Assembly (NCBI RefSeq): GCF_009856625.1
Contig: NZ_CP047241.1
Span: 248,001 to 312,000, forward strand
Length of the DNA stretch: 64,000 nucleotides
Reading direction: 5' to 3'
Origin: Aquitalea denitrificans
Lineage (GTDB): Bacteria; Pseudomonadota; Gammaproteobacteria; Burkholderiales; Chromobacteriaceae
Below the pieces are notes generated by a model. It was not told the origin of the DNA, did no database searches, and worked only from the letters and a program-made list of their open reading frames with translations. Both the position numbers and the translations under genes were made by a program. How positions within the stretch are numbered: position 1 is the first letter of the stretch; each line of letters starts with the position of its first letter. Below, one piece after another: positions 9,054 through 19,399 of this stretch.

Positions 9054-12000
9054 ATGAATCCCTCACGCCCGTTCATTCTGCGGCCGGTGGCCACCACCTT
9101 GCTGATGCTGGCCATCCTGCTCACCGGCCTGGTGGCCTGGAAGCTGCTGCCGGTATCGGCCCTGCCCGAGGTGGACTACCCCACCATCCAGGTGGTAACC
9201 CAGTACCCCGGTGCCAGCCCGGAGGTCATCACTTCGTCCATTACCGCGCCACTGGAGCGCCAGTTCGGCCAGATGCCGGGGCTGACCCAGATGTCATCCA
9301 CCAGTTCGGGCGGCGCGTCGGTGATTACCCTGCAGTTCAGCCTGGAATTGACGCTGGATGTGGCCGAGCAGGAAGTGCAGGCCGCCATCAACGCGGCGGG
9401 TAACCTGTTGCCCAGCGACCTGCCCAATCCACCGATCTACAGCAAGGTAAACCCGGCTGACACCCCGATTCTCACCATCGCGGTCAGCTCGGACACGCTG
9501 CCGCTGACCAAGCTGGAAGACCTGGTGGACACCCGGCTGGCGCAAAAGCTGTCGCAAGTGCCGGGCGTGGGTCTGGTCAGCCTCAGTGGCGGCCAGCGGC
9601 CTGCGGTGCGCATCCAGAGCAATCCCAAGGCACTGGCAGCGCGCGGCCTGACGCTGGAGGACATCCGCACCGCCATCAGCAATGCCAATGTGAACCAGGC
9701 CAAGGGCAGTTTTGACGGCCCGCAGCAAGCCTCCACCGTGGATGGCAACGACCAGCTCAAGTCGGCCGAGGAATACCAGAACGTCATCATCGCCTACCAG
9801 AACGGCGCAGCGGTGCGCTTGCGCGATGTGGCCAAGGTAGTGGATGCGGCGGAAAACATGCGGCTGGCAGCCTGGGCGGGCAGCACGCCGTCCATCATCC
9901 TGAATGTGCAGCGTCAGCCGGGGGCCAATGTCATCCAGGTGACTGACCGCATCAAGGCCTTGCTGCCGCAGTTGCAATCCACCCTGCCCGGCGCGGTGGA
10001 TGTGAAGGTGCTGAGCGACCGCACCGTCACCATTCGTGCCTCGGTGGAGGATGTCGAGTTTGAACTGCTGCTGGCCATCGCCCTGGTGGTGATGGTGATT
10101 TTCGTGTTTCTGCGCAATGTGCCGGCCACCATCATTCCCGCCGTGGCGGTGCCGCTGTCGCTGGTGGGGACGTTTGGCGTGATGTACCTCACCGGCTTTT
10201 CCATCAACAACCTCACCCTGATGGCGCTGACCATTGCCACCGGCTTTGTGGTGGACGATGCCATCGTGATGATCGAGAACATTGCCCGCTACATCGAGGA
10301 AGGCGAAAAACCGATGGCGGCGGCGCTGAAGGGCTCGCAGCAGATTGGCTTTACCATCATCTCGCTTACCTTCTCGCTGATTGCGGTGCTGATTCCGCTG
10401 CTGTTCATGGGCGATGTGGTGGGGCGGCTGTTCCGCGAGTTTGCCATCACGCTGGCGGTGTCCATCCTGATTTCGGCCTTCATTTCGCTCACCCTGACGC
10501 CGATGATGTGCGCGCGCCTGCTCAAGCATGTGCCAGAAGAAAAACAGGGCCGTTTCTACCATGCCAGCGGGGCCTTCTTCGACCGCATCATTGCCCGTTA
10601 CGGCCAGATGCTGGGCTGGGTGCTGGAGCGGCAAAAGCTCACCCTGCTGGTGGCGTTTGGCACCTTGCTGCTGACCGTGCTGCTGTATGTGGCCGTGCCC
10701 AAGGGCTTTTTCCCCTTGCAGGATACCGGCGCCATCATGGGCAGCAGCGAGGCGGCGCAGAGTATTTCTTTCAGCGCGATGGCGCAGAAGCAGGAACAAC
10801 TGGCCCAGGCCTTGCTGAAAGACCCGGCGGTGGACAGCCTGTCGTCCTTCATCGGGGTAGATGGCAATAATGCCTCGCTCAACAGCGGCCGCCTGCAAAT
10901 CAACCTCAAGCCCAAGGGCGAGCGCGATGACATCCGCACCGTGCTGGCACGGCTGCAGCAAAGTGCCGCCAGCGTGCCGGGCATGTCGCTGTATTTGCAG
11001 CCGGTGCAGGATTTGTCCATCGACACCCGTATCAGCCGCACCCAGTACCAGTTCACCCTGCAGGCCACCAATCCGGACGAGCTGTCGCAATGGGTGCCCA
11101 AGCTGGTACACAAGCTGAGTCAATTGCCGCAACTGGCGGATGTGGCCAGCGACTTGCAGGACAAGGGCCTGCAAGCCTATGTCAACATCAACCGTGATAC
11201 CGCAGCCCGGCTGGGGGTCACCACTGCGGCCATCGACAATGCGCTGTACGATGCCTTTGGCCAGCGGCTGATTTCCACCATCTTCACCCAGACCAACCAG
11301 TACCGCGTGGTGCTGGAAGTGGACGGGCAGAACCAGCAAGGCCCGCTGTCGCTGAAGGGCATTTATGTGCCGACCGCCAGTGGCGGACCGGTGCCGCTGG
11401 ATGCGGTGGCCAGCATCGAGCAGCGCCCGACCGCGCTCACCGTTAACCATCTGGGGCAGTTCCCCACCACCACCATCTCGTTCAACCTGGCCAAGGGTGC
11501 GGCGCTGGGGCCAGCGGTGGAGGCCATCCGTCAGGCCGAGGCCGAGCTGGGCATGCCGGCCAGCCTGGATACCAAATTCCAGGGCGCGGCGCTGGCCTTT
11601 CAGGCTTCACTCAGCAACACGCTATGGCTGATCCTGGCGGCCATCATCACCATGTATATCGTGCTGGGGGTGCTGTACGAGAGCTATATTCATCCCATTA
11701 CCATCTTGTCGACGCTACCCTCGGCCGGTATCGGTGCCTTGCTGGCCTTGCTGGTGTCCGGCAACGACCTGTCGGTGATTGCCATCATCGGCATCATCTT
11801 GCTGATCGGCATCGTCAAGAAAAACGCCATCATGATGATCGATTTTGCGCTGGAGGCCGAACGCGAGCAGGGCATGAGCCCACGCGATGCCATCTACCAG
11901 GCCTGTTTGCTGCGTTTCCGCCCCATCCTGATGACCACCATGGCGGCGCTGCTGGGCGCGCTGCCGCTGATGCTGGGCAGTGGCATGGGTTCCGAATTGC

Positions 12001-12161
12001 GCTCGCCGCTGGGCGTCACCATGGTGGGCGGGCTGATGGTCAGCCAGGTGCTGACCCTGTTCACCACCCCGGTGATTTACCTGGCCTTCGACCGGCTGGC
12101 ACGACGCTGGCGGCGTCCTGACCATGCCGCTGACGATGACAAGGCAGAGGCCGAGGCATGA
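9054..12161 (+). CDS. mdtB: RND multidrug efflux pump subunit MdtB
   Basis: Proton-driven RND exporter subunit. The 1035-aa product closely follows the E. coli MdtB pattern: FILRPVATTLLMLAILL at the N-terminus, PEVDYPTIQVVTQYPGAS, APLERQFGQMPGL, and the TM4 proton-relay motif TGFVVDDAIVMIENIARY with paired aspartates. The second half has GIVKKNAIMMIDFALEAERE. Twelve membrane helices and two large periplasmic loops are expected. In the known system MdtB and MdtC form a heterotrimer. It starts 15 bp after mdtA and overlaps mdtC by four bases. Confidence 0.94.
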   Translation: MNPSRPFILRPVATTLLMLAILLTGLVAWKLLPVSALPEVDYPTIQVVTQYPGASPEVITSSITAPLERQFGQMPGLTQMSSTSSGGASVITLQFSLELTLDVAEQEVQAAINAAGNLLPSDLPNPPIYSKVNPADTPILTIAVSSDTLPLTKLEDLVDTRLAQKLSQVPGVGLVSLSGGQRPAVRIQSNPKALAARGLTLEDIRTAISNANVNQAKGSFDGPQQASTVDGNDQLKSAEEYQNVIIAYQNGAAVRLRDVAKVVDAAENMRLAAWAGSTPSIILNVQRQPGANVIQVTDRIKALLPQLQSTLPGAVDVKVLSDRTVTIRASVEDVEFELLLAIALVVMVIFVFLRNVPATIIPAVAVPLSLVGTFGVMYLTGFSINNLTLMALTIATGFVVDDAIVMIENIARYIEEGEKPMAAALKGSQQIGFTIISLTFSLIAVLIPLLFMGDVVGRLFREFAITLAVSILISAFISLTLTPMMCARLLKHVPEEKQGRFYHASGAFFDRIIARYGQMLGWVLERQKLTLLVAFGTLLLTVLLYVAVPKGFFPLQDTGAIMGSSEAAQSISFSAMAQKQEQLAQALLKDPAVDSLSSFIGVDGNNASLNSGRLQINLKPKGERDDIRTVLARLQQSAASVPGMSLYLQPVQDLSIDTRISRTQYQFTLQATNPDELSQWVPKLVHKLSQLPQLADVASDLQDKGLQAYVNINRDTAARLGVTTAAIDNALYDAFGQRLISTIFTQTNQYRVVLEVDGQNQQGPLSLKGIYVPTASGGPVPLDAVASIEQRPTALTVNHLGQFPTTTISFNLAKGAALGPAVEAIRQAEAELGMPASLDTKFQGAALAFQASLSNTLWLILAAIITMYIVLGVLYESYIHPITILSTLPSAGIGALLALLVSGNDLSVIAIIGIILLIGIVKKNAIMMIDFALEAEREQGMSPRDAIYQACLLRFRPILMTTMAALLGALPLMLGSGMGSELRSPLGVTMVGGLMVSQVLTLFTTPVIYLAFDRLARRWRRPDHAADDDKAEAEA

Positions 12162-15100
12162 TTCCGTCCGCGCCCTTCATCCGGCGGCCCATTGCCACCA
12201 CGCTGCTGACGCTGGCCATCCTGCTGGCGGGCTTTCTGGCCTTCAAGCTGCTGCCGGTGTCGCCCTTGCCGCAGGTGGATTTTCCTACCATCTCGGTCAG
12301 CGCCAAGCTGCCCGGTGCCAGCCCGGAAACCATGGCGTCCACCGTGGCCACCCCGCTGGAGCGGGCGCTGGGGCGCATTGCCGGGGTGACCGAAATCACC
12401 TCGTCCAGTTCGCTGGCCTCCACCCGCATTACCTTGCAGTTTGACCTCAACCGCGACATCAACGGTGCTGCGCGCGATGTGCAGGCCGCCATCAATGCCG
12501 CGCGTTCGCTGCTGCCCACCGGCATGCCGTCCAACCCGACCTACCGCAAGGTGAACCCGGCCGACGCGCCCATCATGATCATCGGCCTGACCTCGGACTC
12601 GCTCACCCGCGGCCAGATGTACGATGCCGCCGACTCCATCCTTGGCCAGAAGCTGGCGCAGGTGGAGGGCATTGGCGATGTGAATATCGGTGGCGGCGCA
12701 CAGCCGGCGGTGCGGGTGGAAATGAACCCGCTACAGCTGAACCATTACGGTATCGGCATGGAAACGGTGCGCGCCGCCATCACCAGCACCAATGCCAACC
12801 GGCCCAAGGGTTTTGTCGAGGACGGCCAGCGCCACTGGCAGGTACAGGCCAATGACCAGGCCGGCAAGGCCAGTGACTACCTGCCGCTGGTAGTGAGCTA
12901 CAAGAACGGCGCGGCGGTGCGCCTGTCCGACGTGGCCGAGGTGAAGGATTCGGTACTGGATGTGCGCAATGCCGGCTTGCTGGGCAAGCAACCGGCGGTG
13001 ATGATCATCCTGTTCCGCCAGCCGGGTGCCAACATCATCGAAACGGTGGAACGGGTGAAGGCGCTGTTGCCGCAGTTGCAGGCGTCCATTCCCGCCGCCA
13101 TCAAGATGCAGGTGGTGATGGACCGCACCTCCACCATCCGTGCCTCGCTGTCCGAGGTGGAGCGCTCACTGCTGATTTCCATCGCGCTGGTCATCCTGGT
13201 GGTCTTCCTGTTCTTGCGTAATGGCCGCGCCACCGCCATTCCCGCCATCACCGTGCCGGTGTCGCTGGTGGGCACTTTTGCCGTGATGTATCTGTGTGGC
13301 TTCTCGCTCAACAACCTCAGCCTGATGGCGCTGACCATTGCCACCGGTTTTGTGGTGGACGACACCATCGTGGTGCTGGAAAACATTGCCCGTCATATCG
13401 AAAACGGCATGAAGCCCTTCCAGGCCGCGCTGCAGGGCGCGCGTGAGGTGGGCTTTACCGTGCTGTCGATGAGTTTGTCGCTGATTGCGGTGTTCATTCC
13501 CATCCTGATGATGGGCGGCATCATCGGCCGCCTGTTCCGCGAGTTTGCCGTCACGCTGTCGGTGGCCATTCTGGTGTCGCTGCTGGTGTCGCTCACCACC
13601 ACGCCCATGTTGTGTGCGCGCTGGCTGAAAAGCCATGGCGAACACAAGCCGGGCCGCCTGTTTGTCTGGAGCGAGCGCATGTTCGACGCCATGCTGGCCG
13701 GCTATCGCCGCAGCCTTGGCTGGGCGCTGCGTCACGGCCCGCTGATGATGCTGATGCTGGCGGCCACCATCGCGCTGAATGTCTACCTGTACGTGATTGT
13801 GCCCAAGGGCTTTTTCCCGCAGCAGGACACCGGCCGCCTGACCGGCATGATCAAGGCCGACCAGAGCATTTCCTTCCAGGCCATGCAGCAAAAGCTGCAA
13901 CGCTTTATCGACGCGGTAGGGCAGGACCCGGCGGTGGACAAGGTGATTGGCTTTACCGGCGGCGGCCAGCGCAACACCGCCAATATGTTTGTCAGCCTCA
14001 AGCCGCTGGGCGAGCGCACGGAAACGGCTGATCAGGTGATTGCCCGCCTGCGCAAGCGGCTGGCGCGCGAGCCGGGGGCGCAGTTGTTTTTGCAATCGGT
14101 GCAGGACATCCGCGTGGGCGGACGGTCGGCCAATGCCCAGTACCAGTACACCTTGCAAGGGGATGACCTGGAAGAACTGCGTCGCTGGACGCCCAAGGTA
14201 CAGCAGGCGCTGCAAAAGCTGCCGATGCTGGCCGATGTCAGCAGCGATCAGGAAATCAAGGGCCTGCAAACCACGCTCACCTTCGACCGTGATGCCATGG
14301 CGCGCCTCGGCCTGACCCAGTCGCAAGTGGATTCGGTGCTGAACGACGCCTTCGGCCAGCGCCAGGTGTCCACCATCTACAACCCGCTCAACCAGTACCA
14401 TGTGGTGCTGGAAGTGGCACCCCAGTACTGGCAGAGCGCCGAAGGCCTGCGCAGCATCTATCTGCAAACCACCTCCGGCCAGCCGATTCCGCTGTCGGCC
14501 TTTGCCCGCTGGCAGCCCACCAATACCGCGCTGGCGGTGAACCACCAAAGCCAGTTTGCCGCCACCACGGTGTCCTTCAACCTGCCGCCGGGCAGCTCGC
14601 TGTCCGACGCCACCGCTGCCATCGACAAGGCCACCACCGATATCGGCCTGCCATCGTCGATACACGGCAGCTTCCAGGGTACGGCCAAGTCCTTCCAGGA
14701 TTCGCTGGGCAGTCAGCCGGTGCTGATTCTGGCGGCCATGGTAGCGGTGTATATCGTGCTGGGCATGCTGTATGAAAGCGTGGTGCACCCGCTCACCATC
14801 CTGTCCACGCTGCCGTCGGCCGGGGTAGGGGCCTTGCTGGCGCTGCTGGCCACCGGTGGCGAATTCAACATCATCGCGCTGATCGGCGTGCTGCTGTTGA
14901 TCGGCATCGTCAAGAAAAACGCCATCATGATGATCGACTTTGCCCTCAGTGCCGAACGCGAGCAGGGCCTCAGTTCGCACGATGCCATTTTGCAAGCCTG
15001 CCTGCTGCGCTTCCGTCCCATCATGATGACCACGCTGGCCGCCCTGTTTGGCGCATTGCCGCTGGCACTGGGGCATGGCGATGGTGCCGAGATGCGCACC

Positions 15101-15259
15101 CCGCTGGGCATCTCCATTGTCGGTGGCCTGCTGCTCAGCCAGTTGCTGACGCTGTACACCACGCCGGTGGTTTACCTGTATCTGGACCGTTTCCGCCTGT
15201 GGTGCCAGCAATGGCGTGACAACTGGCGCAGCCGGGCTGCCGCCGCACACAAGGAATGA
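12158..15259 (+). CDS. mdtC: RND multidrug efflux pump subunit MdtC
   Basis: Second RND subunit (1033 aa) and paralogue of its neighbour. MdtC-type signatures are PLPQVDFPTISVSAKLPGAS, TPLERALGRIAGVTEITSSS, TGFVVDDTIVVLENIARHIE and GIVKKNAIMMIDFALSAERE. The ATG overlaps the mdtB stop (ATGA), and its own stop overlaps a potential start of the next gene. Together with MdtA and the channel gene downstream it should form a complete tripartite exporter. In the E. coli system substrates include bile salts and novobiocin; substrates here are unknown. Confidence 0.94.
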   Translation: MIPSAPFIRRPIATTLLTLAILLAGFLAFKLLPVSPLPQVDFPTISVSAKLPGASPETMASTVATPLERALGRIAGVTEITSSSSLASTRITLQFDLNRDINGAARDVQAAINAARSLLPTGMPSNPTYRKVNPADAPIMIIGLTSDSLTRGQMYDAADSILGQKLAQVEGIGDVNIGGGAQPAVRVEMNPLQLNHYGIGMETVRAAITSTNANRPKGFVEDGQRHWQVQANDQAGKASDYLPLVVSYKNGAAVRLSDVAEVKDSVLDVRNAGLLGKQPAVMIILFRQPGANIIETVERVKALLPQLQASIPAAIKMQVVMDRTSTIRASLSEVERSLLISIALVILVVFLFLRNGRATAIPAITVPVSLVGTFAVMYLCGFSLNNLSLMALTIATGFVVDDTIVVLENIARHIENGMKPFQAALQGAREVGFTVLSMSLSLIAVFIPILMMGGIIGRLFREFAVTLSVAILVSLLVSLTTTPMLCARWLKSHGEHKPGRLFVWSERMFDAMLAGYRRSLGWALRHGPLMMLMLAATIALNVYLYVIVPKGFFPQQDTGRLTGMIKADQSISFQAMQQKLQRFIDAVGQDPAVDKVIGFTGGGQRNTANMFVSLKPLGERTETADQVIARLRKRLAREPGAQLFLQSVQDIRVGGRSANAQYQYTLQGDDLEELRRWTPKVQQALQKLPMLADVSSDQEIKGLQTTLTFDRDAMARLGLTQSQVDSVLNDAFGQRQVSTIYNPLNQYHVVLEVAPQYWQSAEGLRSIYLQTTSGQPIPLSAFARWQPTNTALAVNHQSQFAATTVSFNLPPGSSLSDATAAIDKATTDIGLPSSIHGSFQGTAKSFQDSLGSQPVLILAAMVAVYIVLGMLYESVVHPLTILSTLPSAGVGALLALLATGGEFNIIALIGVLLLIGIVKKNAIMMIDFALSAEREQGLSSHDAILQACLLRFRPIMMTTLAALFGALPLALGHGDGAEMRTPLGISIVGGLLLSQLLTLYTTPVVYLYLDRFRLWCQQWRDNWRSRAAAAHKE

Positions 15260-15264
15260 CACGC

Positions 15265-16650
15265 ATGTCTGCATTCACCCCGTCCCGGCTGGCACTGGCC
15301 GGCCTGATCAGCCTGCTGCTGGCCGGCTGCGCCATCGGCCCGGACTATACCCGGCCCAAGATGGACATTCCGGCAACGTACAAGGAAGACGGCCGCTGGA
15401 AAACCGCCACCCCGCAAGATGCCGCTCCGCGTGGCAACTGGTGGGTGGTGTATCAGGACCCACAGCTCGATAGCCTGATGGACACCCTCAACCGGCAAAG
15501 CCCCACCATTGCCCAGGCCGAGGCCAACTACCGCAATGCCCGCGCCTTGCTGGATCAGGCCGAAGCCAGCCTGTGGCCCACCATCAGCAGTACCGCCAGC
15601 AAAACCCGCGGGGTGACAACGGCGGGCGGCAGCGTCAGCAATCAGTACAATCTGTCCGCCAGCGCCAGTTGGGAAGTGGACTTGTGGGGCACCGTGCGCC
15701 GCGCGGTGGAGGCGGGCAATGCCAAGGAGGCGGCCAGCGCCGCCCAGCTGGCGTCCATCCGCCTGAGCAGCCAGGCCCAGCTGGCCACCGCCTACCTGCA
15801 ACTGGTGGCTGCCGACGTGCAGCTCAAGCAATTGCAGGACAGCGAGGCCAATCTGCTGCAAAACCTGCAGCTCACCCGCAACCAGTTTGCCGTGGGCATG
15901 GTGTCGGACGATGCCGTGGCGCAGGCGGAAAGCAGCTGGAAAACCGCCCAGGCCGCGCGGGTGGACAAGCAGCTGAGCCGTGCCCAGCTGGAGCACGCCA
16001 TCGCCGCTTCGCTGGGCGTGGCCCCGGCCAGCTTCACGCTGCCGGTCAGCAAAACCCTGCCCCATCTGCCAAATCTGCCAGCCGGCCTGCCGTCCACCTT
16101 GCTGGAGCGCCGTCCGGACATCGCCGCGGCGGAGCGGGCGGTGGCACAGGCCAATGCCGAAATCGGCATTGCCAAGGCGGCGTTCTTTCCCACGCTGAAC
16201 CTGTCGGCCAGCGGCGGCTACAAGAGCAGCAGCTTTGCCGACTGGGTGAGCCTGCCCAACCGCATCTGGAGCGTGGGGCCGCAGCTGGCACTCCCCCTGT
16301 TTGACGGTGGCTTGCGCCGCGCACAGACCGCCGCAGCGGTGGCCAGCTACGACGCCAGCGTGGCCAGTTATCGCCAGACCGTGCTGTCCGCTTTCCAGGC
16401 TGTAGAGGACAATCTGTCCGCCCAGGCGCTGCTGGACGAGGAAATGCAGTACCAGCAAGCGGCGCTGGCCGCGGCGCAGCGGGCGGAAACCATTGCGCTC
16501 AACCAGTACCGCGCCGGGGTGGTGAGTTATCTGAATGTGCTGACCGCACAAAACAGCCGCATCAGCGCCGAAAACAGCCTGTGGACCCTGAAAAACCGCC
16601 AGTACACCGCCAGCGTGGCCTTGATTGCCGCACTGGGTGGCCAGTGGTAG
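15265..16650 (+). CDS. Outer-membrane efflux channel lipoprotein (OprM/NodT family)
   Basis: TolC-like outer-membrane factor that completes the MdtABC exporter. Of two in-frame ATGs (15256 and 15265) I choose 15265 because AAGGA at 15251-15255 is well spaced from it. A lipoprotein signal ends in the lipobox LLAGC, followed by the family mark AIGPDYTRP. Two OEP repeats are visible: NWWVVYQDPQLDSLMD with the first long helix pair, and LLERRPDIAAAERAVAQANAEIG with the second. The 461-aa length is typical. A strong terminator follows. Confidence 0.92.
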   Translation: MSAFTPSRLALAGLISLLLAGCAIGPDYTRPKMDIPATYKEDGRWKTATPQDAAPRGNWWVVYQDPQLDSLMDTLNRQSPTIAQAEANYRNARALLDQAEASLWPTISSTASKTRGVTTAGGSVSNQYNLSASASWEVDLWGTVRRAVEAGNAKEAASAAQLASIRLSSQAQLATAYLQLVAADVQLKQLQDSEANLLQNLQLTRNQFAVGMVSDDAVAQAESSWKTAQAARVDKQLSRAQLEHAIAASLGVAPASFTLPVSKTLPHLPNLPAGLPSTLLERRPDIAAAERAVAQANAEIGIAKAAFFPTLNLSASGGYKSSSFADWVSLPNRIWSVGPQLALPLFDGGLRRAQTAAAVASYDASVASYRQTVLSAFQAVEDNLSAQALLDEEMQYQQAALAAAQRAETIALNQYRAGVVSYLNVLTAQNSRISAENSLWTLKNRQYTASVALIAALGGQW

Positions 16651-16671
16651 CTGCCGGTATTACCGCCATGC

Positions 16672-16698
16672 AAAACAGCCCGTCAAGGGCTGTTTTTC
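16672..16698. terminator. Bidirectional intrinsic terminator
   Basis: A perfect 10-bp stem AAAACAGCCC / GGGCTGTTTT with a 5-nt loop lies between the convergent efflux channel gene and the formyltransferase-like gene. The arms supply a T-run on both strands, so it can end both transcripts. Confidence 0.85.
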
Positions 16699-16725
16699 GT
16701 GGAATGAGCAATCGGATAACGGCGC

Positions 16726-17583
16726 TCAGAATGGCCGTCGACCGCTGATGGCACCGGGAGGCTGCACGCTCCATTCGCTGATCACCAGATAGCCATCCTG
16801 CACGGCAAACAGCATGGACAGGTCCACGCTGCGCAGCAGGGTGCCGGGCGTGTGGCCATGTGGCTCCAGCCAGCCGTGGGCGCGATGCACCACAAAGCTC
16901 ACCCCATTGGCCTCGGCCAGGCAGTTGATATCGCCAAAGGCGCGCAACTGGCGCAGGATGGCGTCCAGTGGGCCGCGCAGGTTCAGCGTGCGTTCGGCAT
17001 CGCTCCAGCGTGGCCAGTAGCTGCCAGCCCCTTGCGGCTGGGCCTGTTGCCACAAGTTGGCGAAATCCGCGATGACGCGGCGGCCCAACTGCTCCAGTGC
17101 CAGCTGGCATTTCCACTCCAGCGTGGCCAGGGTTTCGTCGGGGCTCAGGGCAAACAGTTGTTGATCCAGCAGCGCGCCGCTGTCAAAGCGCGGCTCCACC
17201 ACATGGCAGCTCACCCCCCATTGGCTGCGTTGCTCCAGAATGGCGCGCACCAGCGGAAACGGCCCGCGTGCCGCCGGTAACGGCGAGGGGTGGAAGTTGA
17301 CCGCATGGGGCAGATAAGGCCGCCAGTCCGGTACTTTCCAGTCATAGCTGCCCAGCAGCAGGGCTTGGCAGCCTTGTGCAGCCAGCGCGGCCAGGTCCGC
17401 CTCGGTCAGCGGCGACAGCTGCACGGGAATGCCCAGCCGGGCCGCCTGTTCCACCACCTGCCGGTTGTCGTGGATCTTGCCATCCAGCGGGCAGGTGAAG
17501 ATTTTCAACGGCTGCCAGCCGGCCAGCAAGGCAAGGTCCAGCAGCACCTTGAAACGGTCGGTCAGGGTAATGGCAAAGCGCAT
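16726..17583 (-). CDS. Formyltransferase-domain protein (Fmt-like fold)
   Basis: The 285-aa product has a formyltransferase Rossmann-like domain with LLLGSYDWKVPDW and the signature HAVNFHPSPLPAARGPFP, close to the N10-formyl-THF binding HPS/T-LLP loop of Fmt. A conserved aspartate (FDSGALL) follows. The C-terminal third (DAERTLNLRGPLDAILRQLRAFG, then a small beta segment) resembles the Fmt or ArnA/sugar N-formyltransferase C-terminal domain. It stands alone, without def, rsmB or a sugar operon, so it is unlikely to be the housekeeping fmt. The substrate, perhaps an amino sugar or aminoacyl group, is not known. Confidence 0.75.
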   Translation of the reverse strand: MRFAITLTDRFKVLLDLALLAGWQPLKIFTCPLDGKIHDNRQVVEQAARLGIPVQLSPLTEADLAALAAQGCQALLLGSYDWKVPDWRPYLPHAVNFHPSPLPAARGPFPLVRAILEQRSQWGVSCHVVEPRFDSGALLDQQLFALSPDETLATLEWKCQLALEQLGRRVIADFANLWQQAQPQGAGSYWPRWSDAERTLNLRGPLDAILRQLRAFGDINCLAEANGVSFVVHRAHGWLEPHGHTPGTLLRSVDLSMLFAVQDGYLVISEWSVQPPGAISGRRPF

Positions 17584-17671
17584 AGCGGCATCCGGGTGTG
17601 AATCAGGCTGACAGATATACCAGCATCCACGGTGGGCCGGGCCATCCTGGCAAACACCTTAACAATTCTGC

Positions 17672-19399
17672 TCAGCATGCTCCGGCAGACGGCGGCGGGG
17701 CCGGATGTACGCTGCCAGCACCATCGCTGCTGGCCGGTGTGCCGGACACCGCCTGTTTGCGTAGGCGGCTGGGGCGCAGCTGGCCGCTGGCTTCCAGCGC
17801 CGGATAGGCGGTGGCGCACAGATGGGAGTGGATGCGCTTGAAGTCGCGCAGGATATCCAGATGCAGCGAGCTGGTTTCCAGGCTTTCCATCCGGCCTTCG
17901 CGCAGCCGTGCCATATGGCTTTCGGCGGCTTGCATTTCCAGTTCGCGCACCCGGGTTTTTTCGTCCAGCAACTGGCGTGCCGCCTTGACGTCGCCGGTCA
18001 GGAACACGGTAAAAGACAGCTTGAGATTGTCGATGATCAGGCGGTGAAAGGCCTCCAGCTCCTGTGCGCCCTCACGCGAGAACTGCAGCTGATGCTTGAT
18101 CTTCTTGTTGGCCAGCTCCATCAGGTTCTTGTCGATGATGTCGCCGATATGTTCCAGATTGATCGACAAGGCCATGATTTCCATCGCCCGCCGCCCTTCG
18201 GCTTCATCCAGGCTGTCGCGGGTGAGCTGCACCACGTATAGCTTGATGGCCTCGTACAGGCTGTCCACCGCGTTGTCGCGTTGCGAAACCGCCAGTGCCA
18301 GCTTGCGGTCATTGCCCAGCAATACCTGCATGGATTCGCGCAGCATGGTTTCCACGATATCGCCCATGTGCAGGGTTTCGCGGGCGGCACAGGCCAGCGC
18401 CACGCTGGGCGTGCCCTGCACGCTGGCATCCAGATACAGCGGCTGGGCCGGGTCGTCCGCGGCCTTGCTGTCCGGCAGCCAGCGGCACAGCAGGCGTGAC
18501 AGCGGCTGGATGGGCGGCAGGAAAACCAGCGCCACCACCACATTGAACAGGGTATGAAAATCCGCCGCCAGCCGCGCCGGATTGTCTTCCAGCGGCGTCA
18601 GCCAGCCCAGTAGCGGTGCCAGCAGGGGCAGGAATAGTGCACAGCCCGCCAGCCGGGTGAGCAGATTGCCCGCCGGCAGTCGGCGGTGCGCCGGATTGCT
18701 GCTGGACAAGCCTTCGATGAAGGGGTTGAGCGCGCTGCCCAGATTGGCCCCCAGAATCAGCGCACAGGCGGCCAGTGGCGGAATGAAGCCGGAATAGGCC
18801 AGCGACATGGTGAGCAAGACCGTGGCCACACTGGAATGCGCCAGCCAGGTCAGCACTGCGCCCAGCAGCAGGGTGAGCAGCGGCTCGCCGGTGATGGCCG
18901 ACAGGATTTCGCGCACCAGCGGCGCGTTTTCCGCTGGGGCCAGGCTGGTCAGCAGCAAGTGCAGCGATAACAGCATCAAGCCCAGGCCAATGGCCACCCG
19001 GCCCAGATCACGCCACCGTGCATCGCGGCTGCGCTTGAACGCCACCACGCCAAGCACCAGCAACAAGGGCGAGATGGCGGAGGAGTCAAACGACAGCAGC
19101 TGCACAATCAGCGTGGTGCCGACATTGGCCCCCAGCATCACCGCCAGCGCCGGGGCCAGCTCCACCATGCCGGAGGCAGAGAAGGACGACAGCATCAGCG
19201 CGGTGGCGGTACTGCTTTGCAGCAGGGCGGTAATGCCCAGCCCGGCCAGAAAAGCCTGCAAGCGGGTGCGCAATACCGTGGCCATCACCCGGCGCAGGCT
19301 GGCACCAAAAGCGCGCACGATGCCGCTGTGCACCATGTGCAGGCCCCATAGCAGCAGCGCAACGCCGCCCATCAGGTCCAGAAGGATGGAAGTGACCAA
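17672..19399 (-). CDS. Na/Pi cotransporter family protein with PhoU-like tail
   Basis: Membrane protein of the NptA/YjbB (PF02690) family, thought to move phosphate with sodium. The first half has about eight helices with two inverted repeats, marked by LLQSSTATALMLSSF and LAHSSVATVLLTMSLAY. GANVGTT and GANLGSALNP follow the repeats, as in the family. A C-terminal PhoU-like helical domain covers about residues 345-540 (RETLHMGDIVETMLRESMQ, NLEHIGDIIDKNLMEL). Length of 575 aa is usual. The gene stands alone. Confidence 0.9.
   Translation of the reverse strand: MVTSILLDLMGGVALLLWGLHMVHSGIVRAFGASLRRVMATVLRTRLQAFLAGLGITALLQSSTATALMLSSFSASGMVELAPALAVMLGANVGTTLIVQLLSFDSSAISPLLLVLGVVAFKRSRDARWRDLGRVAIGLGLMLLSLHLLLTSLAPAENAPLVREILSAITGEPLLTLLLGAVLTWLAHSSVATVLLTMSLAYSGFIPPLAACALILGANLGSALNPFIEGLSSSNPAHRRLPAGNLLTRLAGCALFLPLLAPLLGWLTPLEDNPARLAADFHTLFNVVVALVFLPPIQPLSRLLCRWLPDSKAADDPAQPLYLDASVQGTPSVALACAARETLHMGDIVETMLRESMQVLLGNDRKLALAVSQRDNAVDSLYEAIKLYVVQLTRDSLDEAEGRRAMEIMALSINLEHIGDIIDKNLMELANKKIKHQLQFSREGAQELEAFHRLIIDNLKLSFTVFLTGDVKAARQLLDEKTRVRELEMQAAESHMARLREGRMESLETSSLHLDILRDFKRIHSHLCATAYPALEASGQLRPSRLRKQAVSGTPASSDGAGSVHPAPPPSAGAC

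Noticed and set aside
9294..11450. 718-codon frame antisense to mdtB
   Set aside because: Shadow frame; the plus strand has unambiguous RND motifs throughout.
13166..15274. 702-codon frame antisense to mdtC
   Set aside because: Shadow frame with no recognisable protein features.
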